The notes beneath the pieces are model-generated. The model was not told where the DNA came from. It worked only from the letters and a program-made list of their open reading frames with translations, and made no database searches. 64,000 nucleotides of DNA from Geobacteraceae bacterium (lineage in GTDB: Bacteria > Desulfobacterota > Desulfuromonadia > Geobacterales > Pseudopelobacteraceae), in NCBI GenBank assembly GCA_025355965.1, contig JANXYR010000038.1, forward strand, positions 47,776 through 111,775, read 5' to 3'. Position numbers and translations under genes: made by a program. Position 1 is the first letter of the stretch. Each line of letters begins with the position of its first letter. Positions 18,408 to 26,866 of this stretch are shown piece after piece.

Positions 18408-19724
18408 TCACAACTCCCCCGTCAGCGCCGAAACATCCGGCATCGTGGCAAACAGCTCCAACTGATCCAACCGTGCCGGCCTGCGGGCCGGTGCCAGCAT
18501 TCGCTCCATCAGACGCGGCCCGTCCAGCCTGATGCCACCCAGATAACGGCCACCGGCGGTCAGGAAATATTTTGCACGTTTCAGTACCACCCCCAACTTT
18601 TTCAGCTCTACCTCACCCAGCCTCGTTCCGCGCCGGGCCTGAACGATACGCTGGGCAGAGCGGACGCCGATCCCCGGCACCCGCAGCAGCACCTCATAAT
18701 CAACACGATTGACCTCCACCGGAAACAGTTCCAGATGACGCAACGCCCAGTCGCTCTTGGGGTCAAAGCGCATATCCAGGTTGGGGCGCGCTTCATCCAG
18801 CAGCTCATGGGCGGCAAAGCCGTAGAAGCGGAGCAGCCAGTCAGCCTGATAGAGGCGGTGCTCCCGCAGCAGCGGAGGCGTAGGAAGCGCAGGAAGGCGG
18901 CTGTCGCTGGACCCGGGAATATAGGCGGAGTAGTAGACCCGCTTCAGCTCCAGTTTTTTGTACAACCCCTCCGTCAGGGTGATGATGTCGCGGTCGCTCT
19001 CCGGCGTCGCTCCGACGATCAGCTGGGTACTCTGCCCGGCCGGTGCAAAACGGGGCGCTTTACGCGACTTCGTACGGGCTTCTTTGGCTTCGACGAGCAA
19101 GCCGCTGACCTGACGCATCGGGTTGATAACCGACTCACGCGGCTTGTCCGGTGCCAGCAGCGCGAGACTTTGGCGACTGGGGAGCTCGATATTGATGCTG
19201 ACCCGGTCGGCATATCGCCCGGCTAAAGCGATCAGCAGCGGATCGGCGCCCGGCACCAGTTTCAGGTGTATGTAGCCGTTAAAGCGTTCAACCTCCCGCA
19301 GCCGCTCTGCCACTGCGATCAACTGTTCCATCGTGTAATCGGCGGAACGGATTACGCCGGTACTGAGGAACAACCCTTCGATGTAATTGCGGCGGTAGAA
19401 GTTCATCGTCAGGTCAACGACTTCGCCCGGTGTCATGGCAGCGCGGGGGATGTCGTTAGTACGGCGGTTGAGGCAATAGGCGCAGTCGTAGATGCAGGCG
19501 TTGGTGAGGAGGATTTTCAGCAACGAGATGCAGCGGCCATCGGAGGTCCAGGTATGGCAGATGCCGCTGGACGTCGTATTTCCGAGGGCACCCGCTTTAC
19601 CACTGCGGTTGCTGCCGCTGGATGAGCAGGAGACATCATACTTGGCACTGTCTGCAAGGATTTCCAGACGCTGTTCGAGGGGAAGAGTGATCATGGTTTT
19701 GATGATACCATAGATATGCGACAC
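18408..19724 (-). CDS. TIGR03916-type radical SAM protein with helix-hairpin-helix domain
   Basis: The 438-aa protein has the radical SAM cluster motif CIYDCAYC (CxxxCxxC) near residue 76. A C-terminal helix-hairpin-helix DNA-binding unit reads LLRVPGIGVRSAQRIVQARR. This combination matches the putative DNA modification/repair radical SAM family linked to uracil-DNA-glycosylase-like proteins. The conserved start is LPLEQRLEILAD, so the ATG at 19694 is a good alternative to the GTG at 19724. It lies 18 bp after an EndoQ-type nuclease gene on the same strand, which suggests an operon. The true reaction is unknown; a DNA lesion or modified-base substrate is inferred from the domains and neighbours. 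Confidence 0.87.
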   Translation of the reverse strand: MSHIYGIIKTMITLPLEQRLEILADSAKYDVSCSSSGSNRSGKAGALGNTTSSGICHTWTSDGRCISLLKILLTNACIYDCAYCLNRRTNDIPRAAMTPGEVVDLTMNFYRRNYIEGLFLSTGVIRSADYTMEQLIAVAERLREVERFNGYIHLKLVPGADPLLIALAGRYADRVSINIELPSRQSLALLAPDKPRESVINPMRQVSGLLVEAKEARTKSRKAPRFAPAGQSTQLIVGATPESDRDIITLTEGLYKKLELKRVYYSAYIPGSSDSRLPALPTPPLLREHRLYQADWLLRFYGFAAHELLDEARPNLDMRFDPKSDWALRHLELFPVEVNRVDYEVLLRVPGIGVRSAQRIVQARRGTRLGEVELKKLGVVLKRAKYFLTAGGRYLGGIRLDGPRLMERMLAPARRPARLDQLELFATMPDVSALTGEL

Positions 19725-19742
19725 AATACGTCATGGCACATA

Positions 19743-21005
19743 TCAGGCGGAGAGTTTTTCTCCCTCCTCAAAAACCCGGATCACCCCATACTCGCCGTCA
19801 AAACCGGGCGTGCGGATAACCCGGCCACCCCGCATCCGCGCCAGCGCCTCCCCCAGGAGCGGGTTTTCATGCCTGATCTCTTCAAGCGGGGTATGCAAAA
19901 GCAGGTTGAATTCCGAGCCGAAACGGGCAATACAGCGGCGATACTGCACCATCACCTTCTTGGAGGCCGGTCCGACGCCGATGATTTCTCCCAGCAGCTC
20001 GGGGAGCGGAATTAGACTGAATACCCGGGGCGAATCTTCGCGATACACCGGCTGCTCCCGATCAGCCAACGCCATGACCCGGTGCAAGACCCCCACGGTG
20101 AGCGGCTTACCGCACACCGGACAGCGCAGCCCGAGACGGCGCGTCTCCGTGGCTTCAAGACAGACCCGGCACGCACGGTGCCCGTCGGCATGGTATTTCC
20201 CCTCTTCAGGAAAGAACTCTACCGTCCCCCGAAAGGTGTCACGCCGCCCCTCGCGAATAGCATCCCGCATGGAGAAAAAATCCAGCCCGGTGGAAAAGAG
20301 ATTGGCCTCGCGTCCCAGCTTGGACGGTGAGTGGCAGTCAGAGTTGGAGATCAGACTGAAGCGGTCCAGCCCGGAAACCAGCCGGTTCATGTCCGGGTCG
20401 GAGGAAAGCCCGGTTTCCAGGGCGAAGATATGCGGCGTCAGGTCGCCGAAGCACTCCTCGATGCGGTCGAATCCCGACCGGGAGCCGAACAGGGAGAACC
20501 ACGGGGTCCAGATGTGGGCCGGCACCAGAAAACCTTCGGGCGCCAGCTCCAACATAATCTCCAGCAGGTCATGACTATCCAGCCCGAGGATCGGGCGGCC
20601 GTCTGATTTGATATTGCCGATGCTTCCCAACCGGGCGTTCAGCCGCTCTGCCGAGGCAAAATCGGGCACATAGAGCAGGTTGTGTACCTTGCGCACCACG
20701 CCGTGGCGTTTGTAGATACTGCTGATCTCGGCCGAGAGCAGAAAGCGCACCGGAGCCGCAGACGGCGTCACCTCCGCCAGCGGCGAGACAATAGCGGCCT
20801 CGTTCTTCAGCTTGAACAGCCCCGGTTCAGCCGGCTCCAGATCATCCTTCAGACAACTGAACCAACCGGGATGGGTAAAGTCACCGGTGCCGACCACCTG
20901 AATCCCCTTGATCCGCGCCCATCCCGCCAGGCCGGCCAGGGTGCTCTGCGGGCTGGTGGCGCGTGAATAGGGGGAGTGGATATGTAAATCGGCTATGTAG
21001 TCCAT
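19743..21005 (-). CDS. Endonuclease Q-type PHP-domain DNA repair nuclease (TIGR00375)
   Basis: The 420-aa protein has all PHP metal ligands: DLHIHSPYSR at the N-terminus, GTGDFTHPGW, LSAEI, VPAHIWTPW and SNSDCHSPSKLGRE. A zinc-ribbon with CRVC and CPVC follows (about residues 280-300), then a C-terminal helicase-like/HhH part (IIGVGPASKKV). This order and length match EndoQ, which cuts DNA 5' to deaminated bases and abasic sites; it was characterised in Pyrococcus and is found in some bacteria. Here it is next to a radical SAM and a TIGR03915 gene tied to uracil-DNA-glycosylase families, which fits deaminated-base repair. Biochemical identity is inferred from family. Confidence 0.87.
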   Translation of the reverse strand: MDYIADLHIHSPYSRATSPQSTLAGLAGWARIKGIQVVGTGDFTHPGWFSCLKDDLEPAEPGLFKLKNEAAIVSPLAEVTPSAAPVRFLLSAEISSIYKRHGVVRKVHNLLYVPDFASAERLNARLGSIGNIKSDGRPILGLDSHDLLEIMLELAPEGFLVPAHIWTPWFSLFGSRSGFDRIEECFGDLTPHIFALETGLSSDPDMNRLVSGLDRFSLISNSDCHSPSKLGREANLFSTGLDFFSMRDAIREGRRDTFRGTVEFFPEEGKYHADGHRACRVCLEATETRRLGLRCPVCGKPLTVGVLHRVMALADREQPVYREDSPRVFSLIPLPELLGEIIGVGPASKKVMVQYRRCIARFGSEFNLLLHTPLEEIRHENPLLGEALARMRGGRVIRTPGFDGEYGVIRVFEEGEKLSA

Positions 21006-21108
21006 TGATGGTTTCCCTTGGCAGGCAGTAAATTCAGCGAATCATTACCAGCGCTTCCACCGGCAGAAATTCCAGGTTGCCGTCGCATCATATGCTCCAG
21101 GGCGGAAA

Positions 21109-22389
21109 TCAGAGCGCCCCCAACAGATACCAGTCGGGCACTCCCCACACGTTCTCCCTGATCTGCACCAAATCGTCTCCTGGATAGACAACAAGTCCCA
21201 CCCTCGCAGCCTTAGGGTGCTCGGCGAGAAACGTTGCCACACTCCGCCCGTCTGCTGCGGTTATCCGGCTGGAAGACTTGGTTTCGATGGGTATAACTCC
21301 CTGGTCTCCTGCCAGAAGAAAATCAACTTCCATACCGGCTGCGGTACGATAGAAATAGAGTTCCGGCTCAATCGGCTGGAGTTGTTTCCATTTCTGCAAT
21401 TCGGCGAAAAACCAGCTTTCATAGGCCGCGCCCCGACTGACGGAAAGCTCTCCCAGAATAACCCGGTTCAGCCCAACATCGGGAAAGAACAGTTTCGGGC
21501 TCTTGACGAGCCGTTTGCTGACGTTCTCGTGCCAGGGTTGAAGCAGAACGCACTGGAACGACATTGTCAGCAGTTCCAGATAGCGCTTGACCGTATTAAC
21601 CGCCACCCCCAGATCTCGCGCCACCTCGCTGATCGAAAGGAGATTCGCGGTGCGAGCGCAGAGCAGCTTCTGTGCCAGGGCAAATGTATCAATATTCGCC
21701 ACCTGCCCTACGTCGGCGATATCCCGTTCCAGATAGGTTTTACGGTAATCCTTCAGCCAGTTAAGGCGCTCTGCGGCTCCCTGCCGCTGCCATACCGGCG
21801 GATAGCCGCCCCACAGCTGATGTTCGTCCCGCATCGCCCGCACCACGCGTAAGCGCTGCGGGGAAGAGATGTGCAACCGTTCAATATCCTCATGGGAAAC
21901 AGCCTGATCCTGCCAGATCTTGGTCAAAAGCGGCGGTTTCCCTCCTCCGGTCAGTTCAAAAAGTGAGAATGGGTGCATCTGACCGAGCGCAACTCTACCG
22001 GCCAGTGTTTCACGGATACTCTTCATCATCAGCAGTTGCGACGATCCGGTCAGTATGAATCTTTTCCGTTCGGCCTCCGGTTTCCGGTTTTCCCGGTCCA
22101 CCACCAACTTCAGCGGGTCAAACAGAGAGGGAATCTTCTGCACTTCGTCAAGAATGACCAGTGGGGTCGTAATCGATTCCAGGATCGTCACTGCCGATTT
22201 CTGAAAACGAAGCCGTTCATCGGGATCGTCAAAGGAGATGTAGGTAAAGGGAAGGTGTAGGTATTCAGGAAGCAACAGCTCGCAGAGAGTTGTCTTGCCG
22301 GTCTGGCGTGCGCCTGTCAGCACAACGACAAGGTCATGTTTCAGACGTGAGCCAATGATGTCAAGGATTGAACGTTTGATGGAGTCCAT
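21109..22389 (-). CDS. AAA ATPase with DUF4143 (archaeal-type ATPase family)
   Basis: The 426-aa protein has Walker A GARQTGKTT near residue 26, Walker B VILDEVQK, and an LTGSSQLLMM sensor segment. It ends in a DUF4143 nuclease-like domain with the pattern E-VDFLLAGDQG-IETKSS. Such ATPases are common, mobile and found in many copies per genome; their role is not settled (toxin-antitoxin, defence and DNA-end roles have been suggested). No partner gene is adjacent. A short stretch between its stop and the EndoQ gene encodes a possible C-terminal remnant of another protein. Two identical 11-bp repeats lie upstream. Confidence 0.85.
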   Translation of the reverse strand: MDSIKRSILDIIGSRLKHDLVVVLTGARQTGKTTLCELLLPEYLHLPFTYISFDDPDERLRFQKSAVTILESITTPLVILDEVQKIPSLFDPLKLVVDRENRKPEAERKRFILTGSSQLLMMKSIRETLAGRVALGQMHPFSLFELTGGGKPPLLTKIWQDQAVSHEDIERLHISSPQRLRVVRAMRDEHQLWGGYPPVWQRQGAAERLNWLKDYRKTYLERDIADVGQVANIDTFALAQKLLCARTANLLSISEVARDLGVAVNTVKRYLELLTMSFQCVLLQPWHENVSKRLVKSPKLFFPDVGLNRVILGELSVSRGAAYESWFFAELQKWKQLQPIEPELYFYRTAAGMEVDFLLAGDQGVIPIETKSSSRITAADGRSVATFLAEHPKAARVGLVVYPGDDLVQIRENVWGVPDWYLLGAL

Positions 22390-22426
22390 AGCGGTTTTCT
22401 ATCATTGTTGTTGCGAAATTACAAGG

Positions 22427-22478
22427 TAATATTGCAATGCAAATGACAGACTTGAAGCAACAACAGATAATATTGCAA
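22427..22478. repeat. Two direct repeats TAATATTGCAA upstream of the ATPase gene
   Basis: Identical 11-mers occur at 22427-22437 and 22468-22478 (41 bp apart), 38-89 bp before the ATPase start on the minus strand. They could be operator half-sites. The wider 309-bp gap 22390-22698 shows no other gene or RNA that I can defend. Confidence 0.4.
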
Positions 22479-22698
22479 CTTTATAAGACACTGATGCAGG
22501 TGCTCTTTAATACGGGAAGCGCCCCTGTTTTCCCTCGAAAAGAGCGACAACGGCTATGAGTGTGACCGGCGCGGCAGGTTTTTCGCCGCGACCGAGTCCA
22601 CACGAGAGTTGGGACTCCATTAACTCTTTGTCCAGCAAGGAATTGCCCCCTCTATCCTCCTACGCAGCATGCCAAGTCCGAGTTATTGAGCTGTGTAT

Positions 22699-23151
22699 TT
22701 ATTCGCATTTGAGGCCAAAATCACTACAGAAAACCGTAAGTTGTTTTATCCTTGTATTTATATAATCTTCACGGCACCCTGAAAAAACAATGCTATGTCT
22801 TATTGGTGAGCCGCCTTCCATTAACGTGTCCATAAAATCACAGTCTTTTTTGTGGAACTGAATCCATAGGCGCTGTGCTGCTACCAAGTCTTTTTTCTGT
22901 TCAGCGTTCAAGTTAGATGTCAATTTTTTATAGATTTTATTGAGTTGACTGTCTGTTTGTGTGGTTTTTAATTCCTGTTCTTCAAGTTCACACGCTTCTG
23001 GATTGTAGTCAGGGCTTGATTCAGAACAGGCTGAATCGTTTTGAAGAACTAGCTTTGATGGGGCCTTCTTTATGGGGGCACATAATGCTTCTCTGCTAGC
23101 AAGAAAACAAATGGTAATGACACTTCCCAATAATAGAAACCTTTTGAGCAT
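22699..23151 (-). CDS. Secreted DUF1311 / LprI-like protein
   Basis: The 150-aa protein starts at ATG 23151, with a GGAGG site 6 bp upstream; a start at 23172 would bypass that site. A signal peptide spans residues 1-24 (KRFLLLGSVITICFLASREALC). The mature part has the DUF1311 pattern, with cysteines at CSESSPDYNPEAC, LNKIYKKL, QRLWIQFHKKDC and FSGC that likely form disulfides. The family includes lysozyme-inhibitor LprI-like proteins, so periplasmic or surface protection is possible; the specific role here is unknown. Base composition is AT-richer than in flanking genes, a weak sign of transfer. Confidence 0.8.
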   Translation of the reverse strand: MLKRFLLLGSVITICFLASREALCAPIKKAPSKLVLQNDSACSESSPDYNPEACELEEQELKTTQTDSQLNKIYKKLTSNLNAEQKKDLVAAQRLWIQFHKKDCDFMDTLMEGGSPIRHSIVFSGCREDYINTRIKQLTVFCSDFGLKCE

Positions 23152-23182
23152 GTTAACCCTCCAAAATACCAACTCATTGTTG

Positions 23183-23214
23183 AGCAGTTCACGCGCGCAC
23201 GCGCGTGAACTGCT
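23183..23214. repeat. Perfect 32-bp palindrome, 15-bp arms
   Basis: Arms 23183-23197 and 23200-23214 (AGCAGTTCACGCGCG and its exact complement) flank a 2-base spacer. It lies between the DUF2461 gene end and the DUF1311 gene start. No T-run is present on either strand, so termination is uncertain. Confidence 0.75.
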
Positions 23215-23312
23215 GATCTACCCAAATAGAACATTTATCCGCAGAAATGCCAAATGGCAGAAATATATTGCACTTCTCTCATCTCAAGTCAACGCAATAT
23301 ATATACCCGAAC

Positions 23313-23993
23313 CTACCCACACACCCGCCACAACAACTCATACAGCGGCTTGAGTAAAGCAAACCCCTCCCGCAGATCATCACAAATCCCTCGCGAAAAG
23401 AGCCGACCATCCACCGGACGTTGGCAGATGAAGTAGAGATTCTTGCGGCCATGCCACAGTTGCAGATCGTCCGGCAAGGCAGGATTAAGCGGACGTTTGT
23501 AGCGGTCACCCTCCAGGGTAAAAGTATCCTGTTTGCCGAAAGCAGCCACGACCCTTTTGAATTCAGCCGGTTTGGCTTCAATGAAGCGCCGCAGACTGTC
23601 CATAATTTCTTTTGTTGCGCTGTAAAATCCCATGCCGTAGCGATAACCGTCTGCGCTGACCTCGAAGAAGAAACAGGGGGCTGTTTTCCAGTCCGGACTC
23701 CGCCGCTTGAAAGTGATCCAGAGACAGGTTTTGTAAGGGGATTTGTTGCGGGAAAAACGGGTGTCGCGGTAAATGCGAGAGATTGTTTTGTCCACAGCTG
23801 GGATGGTTACCAGATCCGGATCAATGGCCAGCATCGCCACGGAGAGGTCACCGACCAGATTTTTGAGCGGTTCCATAAGGTACTGCTCAAAATCGTCCCG
23901 GTGATCCTCGAACCAGACCTTGTTATTATGGGCGGCCAGACTCTCGAAAAAGCCGAGACTTTTCGGAGCAAAGCCGTTGAATGAATTGCCCAT
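23313..23993 (-). CDS. DUF2461 family protein (TIGR02453)
   Basis: The 226-aa protein starts at ATG 23993, which is preceded at 5 bp by GGAGG; the ATG at 24005 contains that site and is less likely. Conserved blocks are FFESLAAHNNKVWFEDHRDDFE at the N-terminus, ISRIYRDTRFSRNKSPYKT in the middle and GMGFYSATKE. The function of the family is unknown. It is commonly single and conserved in bacteria, without a fixed operon. It lies 30 bp downstream of the rRNA methyltransferase gene in the same direction and is probably co-transcribed. Confidence 0.85.
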   Translation of the reverse strand: MGNSFNGFAPKSLGFFESLAAHNNKVWFEDHRDDFEQYLMEPLKNLVGDLSVAMLAIDPDLVTIPAVDKTISRIYRDTRFSRNKSPYKTCLWITFKRRSPDWKTAPCFFFEVSADGYRYGMGFYSATKEIMDSLRRFIEAKPAEFKRVVAAFGKQDTFTLEGDRYKRPLNPALPDDLQLWHGRKNLYFICQRPVDGRLFSRGICDDLREGFALLKPLYELLWRVCG

Positions 23994-24023
23994 GGTAACC
24001 TCCATCTCGTTACATTATCTCGT

Positions 24024-25199
24024 TCACACCGCCTGCAACACAAAACACTTCAAATATTCAGACTCAGGGAATGACAACAATACCGGATGATCCGCCGCCT
24101 GGCTGCAGGTTTCCACCAGCCGCACTTCACGCTTTGCCAGCCGTGCCGCCTGAATCAGCATATCGCGGAACGCCTCGCGCCCCATGTGGTATGAACAGGA
24201 ACAGGTGATCAGGTATCCACCCGGCTCCAGCAGTTCCAGTGCCCGGCGGTTTACGGTCAGATACCCTTTGGTCGCCTCCGCGATGTTCTTGCGGCTTTTG
24301 ACAAACGCGGGCGGGTCCATCACGATCACTCCGAAACACCGTCCTTCCTGGTGGAGCGAGCGGAGCCGCTCAAAAGCATCACACTCCTCGAACTTTACCC
24401 GATCTGATACTTTGTTCAGCTTGGCGTGGCTGCTGGCTTGCCCTACGGCTCGCGCCGAAATATCGACCCCGAGGACCGACGCTGCCCCAAACGATGCAGC
24501 ATGAACTGCCCAGCCTCCGGTGTAGCAGAAGCAATCGAGCACATCTTTTCCTTTGCTGATTTCCCGCAGAAGCAGATGGTTCTGCTTCTGATCCAGAAAA
24601 GCGCCGGTCTTCTGCCCTTCGCGCAGATTCACCTGAAACGAAAGGCCATTTTCTTCCATATCAACCCGTTCAGGTATTTCGCCCCACAATGCTTCAATCT
24701 TTTCGTCCAGCCCTTCCAGCTTACGGACGCTGACATCGTTACGGGCAATGATTCCAAGCGGTTCAAACACCTTTCGGAGCACAGCCACAATCAGCTCGCT
24801 ACGGCTGTCCATAGCACTTGACAAGAACTGTATCGACAGGTAGTCACCGTATCTGTCCACCACCAACCCAGGCAAGAAATCACTCTCGCCATAGACAGCA
24901 CGATAGGTGGTCAAGCCGGGATAGCGTGTCATCCGGTGGGCCAAGGCTGCTGCAATACGCCCTTCAAAAAACTCAAAGGTATCGATATCCTCACGTTGCC
25001 TGGAAACGAGCCGGAAGGCGATTAGCGAATGCGGGTTATAATGACCGGTACCGATAAAGCCGCCTGCCGCATCAAATAGCTCTGCTGCGATCCCTGCAGA
25101 GCGATCCCCCACAACCTCACGGATCTCATTACTGAATACCCACGGGTGACCGGATTTGATACGACGCTCTTCGTTTTTGTTAAGTGTAATTCTCGTCAT
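24024..25199 (-). CDS. RlmI/RlmK-like class I rRNA methyltransferase (PUA + methyltransferase)
   Basis: The 391-aa protein starts at ATG 25199 (MTRITLNKNEERRI), with GAGG 7 bp upstream; a frame start at 25310 adds non-family sequence. The N-terminal PUA-like domain contains HPWVFSNEI. A middle domain follows, then the SAM-dependent domain with VLDCFCYTGGWAVHAA, VLGVDIS, the NPPY-like VMDPPAFVKSR and CSCSYH. The family contains RlmI, a 23S rRNA cytosine-C5 methyltransferase. The DPPAF and CSCS motifs carry the catalytic cysteine region. Substrate assignment to C1962 is by homology only. Confidence 0.87.
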   Translation of the reverse strand: MTRITLNKNEERRIKSGHPWVFSNEIREVVGDRSAGIAAELFDAAGGFIGTGHYNPHSLIAFRLVSRQREDIDTFEFFEGRIAAALAHRMTRYPGLTTYRAVYGESDFLPGLVVDRYGDYLSIQFLSSAMDSRSELIVAVLRKVFEPLGIIARNDVSVRKLEGLDEKIEALWGEIPERVDMEENGLSFQVNLREGQKTGAFLDQKQNHLLLREISKGKDVLDCFCYTGGWAVHAASFGAASVLGVDISARAVGQASSHAKLNKVSDRVKFEECDAFERLRSLHQEGRCFGVIVMDPPAFVKSRKNIAEATKGYLTVNRRALELLEPGGYLITCSCSYHMGREAFRDMLIQAARLAKREVRLVETCSQAADHPVLLSFPESEYLKCFVLQAV

Positions 25200-25328
25200 A
25201 GAAAGTCCTCTGCTTGCGCAACTATCTGCAAGATTTGAATTATTTACGCTGTCAGACTTGACAGACAATAGTAATCCCTTGTACACCATTATGCACAAAA
25301 TTACTTTCACAAACAGCAGAGGACATGC

Positions 25329-25958
25329 ATGATTGACCCCAAAATACTCCTCATGTTTTTTACCACATCGGTGCTACTTGCCCTCTCTCCCGGTCCGGAC
25401 AACCTGTTTGTCATGACCCAGGCAGCACAGCAGGGTCGCAAAGCCGGGCTGCTAGTTACGCTGGGACTCTGCACCGGGCTTCTGTTTCATACGGCGGCGG
25501 TGACTTTCGGGTTGGCTGCTCTTTTCAAAGCATCGGCAACCGCCTTCACTGTTCTAAAGTTTACCGGAGCCGGATACCTGCTTTATCTGGCGGTTCTATC
25601 CTTAAGGACAGGAGCCGAAACCGGCCCGTTAGCGGCTGCCGATCACCTGGGTTCTGCCGTCCTCTACCGGCGCGGTATCATTATGAATATCACCAATCCA
25701 AAGGTATCGATCTTTTTTCTCGCCTTTTTACCGCAGTTCGTAGATCCGTCTAAAGGGCATCTCTCCGCACAGTTCCTGCTGTTGGGGGGAGTTTTCATGA
25801 TCGCCACGATGATCGTCTTCGGCGCTATCAGTATTTTGGCGGGAGTTTTTGGGGAGCAGTTCCGAAAATCCGCTTTTGCCCAGAAGGTTCTTAATCGTGC
25901 GGCAGCGGGAATATTTGCCGGGTTGGCGCTGAAACTGGCACTGGCACAGCGCGGATGA
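25329..25958 (+). CDS. LysE/RhtB-family amino-acid exporter
   Basis: The 209-aa membrane protein has about six hydrophobic segments. The LysE hallmark ALSPGPDNLFVMTQAAQQG is near the N-terminus and NPKVSIFFLAFLPQF is central. Such transporters export amino acids such as threonine, homoserine, lysine or arginine across the inner membrane by proton exchange; the substrate is not predictable. AGAGGA precedes the ATG, and the gene overlaps the following rsmI gene by 4 bp (ATGA). It is transcribed divergently from the rRNA methyltransferase, with about 130 bp between starts that likely hold promoters. Confidence 0.87.
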   Translation: MIDPKILLMFFTTSVLLALSPGPDNLFVMTQAAQQGRKAGLLVTLGLCTGLLFHTAAVTFGLAALFKASATAFTVLKFTGAGYLLYLAVLSLRTGAETGPLAAADHLGSAVLYRRGIIMNITNPKVSIFFLAFLPQFVDPSKGHLSAQFLLLGGVFMIATMIVFGAISILAGVFGEQFRKSAFAQKVLNRAAAGIFAGLALKLALAQRG

Positions 25959-26794
25959 CAGCCGCTACCCTTTACATCATTGCCACGCCAATCGGCAATC
26001 TGGAAGACATAACCTATCGAGCCGTGCGGATTTTGGGGGAAGTTGATCTGATTGCGGCAGAGGACACACGGCACTCGCTCAAACTGCTCAATCACTTCGG
26101 CATATCCAAGCCGTTGACCTCCTATTTCGACCACAACCAGCAGATTAAAGGCGAACGTATACTCAATGCCCTGCGTCAGGGAAAATCTGTAGCACTGATT
26201 TCGGACGCCGGTACCCCATGCATCTCAGACCCAGGCTACCAGCTGGTACGTGATGCAGTCGCCGAGGGGATTCCGGTGATCCCGGTTCCAGGCGCTTGTG
26301 CCGCAGTAGCCGCTCTTTCGGCCTCCGGTCTGCCGACCGACAACTTCACATTTGCCGGTTTTCCACCATCTCGCCAAGGGAAACGGCGCACATTTCTAGC
26401 CGGGATAAGTTCCCTACCCGGCACACTGGTCCTGTACGAAGCTCCTCACCGCTTGCTGGAAACATTGAGCGATATTCGCGAGGTATTGGGAGAGCGACAG
26501 GTAATAGTTGCACGGGAGCTTTCCAAGATGTTTGAAGAGTTTATTCACGGCAGCGCGTCAGAGGTCATTGACGCTGTTTCGCAGGGCATTGTGCGCGGTG
26601 AGGTGGTTGTTTTGGTCGCACCTGGTGAAGTTTCGGAACAAGAGAGCGAGCCGCTGGAAAATGTGCTCCTGCGCTTGATGGCAAGTGGAACGCTTTCAAT
26701 TAAGGACATAGCAAAGCAAGCGTCCGTAATTTCAGGAGTTTCCCGTAGCGAGGCGTACGGTGAGGCTCTGAAATTGAAATACAATACGGATTAA
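25955..26794 (+). CDS. rsmI: 16S rRNA (cytidine1402-2'-O)-methyltransferase RsmI
   Basis: The 279-aa protein is of the tetrapyrrole-methylase fold. It has ATPIGNLEDITYRAVRIL at the N-terminus, AEDTRHSLKLLNHF, ISDAGTPCISDPGY and VPGACAAVAALSASGL, all diagnostic of RsmI. It methylates the 2'-OH of C1402 in 16S rRNA with SAM. The start overlaps the LysE gene by ATGA. The length is standard (about 280 aa). The C-terminal HTH-like tail (LSIKDIAKQASVISGVSRSEAY) is also typical of the family. Confidence 0.95.
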   Translation: MTAATLYIIATPIGNLEDITYRAVRILGEVDLIAAEDTRHSLKLLNHFGISKPLTSYFDHNQQIKGERILNALRQGKSVALISDAGTPCISDPGYQLVRDAVAEGIPVIPVPGACAAVAALSASGLPTDNFTFAGFPPSRQGKRRTFLAGISSLPGTLVLYEAPHRLLETLSDIREVLGERQVIVARELSKMFEEFIHGSASEVIDAVSQGIVRGEVVVLVAPGEVSEQESEPLENVLLRLMASGTLSIKDIAKQASVISGVSRSEAYGEALKLKYNTD

Positions 26795-26866
26795 AGCAAA
26801 AACACTGGAATTACAGCTGGATAGTGTGTTATAGGTTTCAATTATCCTGATTAATAGGAGCAATGC

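Noticed and set aside
18735..20606. Plus-strand frames opposite the radical SAM and EndoQ genes
   Set aside because: They are antisense shadows of GC-rich coding sequence; the minus-strand proteins have complete catalytic motifs.
21006..21108. Possible C-terminal protein remnant (LEFLPVEAL) between the ATPase and EndoQ genes
   Set aside because: The frame is only about 17 residues, I cannot name a parent family, and a frameshift must be assumed.
22556..22765. A 69-aa plus-strand frame near the DUF1311 gene
   Set aside because: It has no start signal or family features and overlaps the end of a better-supported gene.
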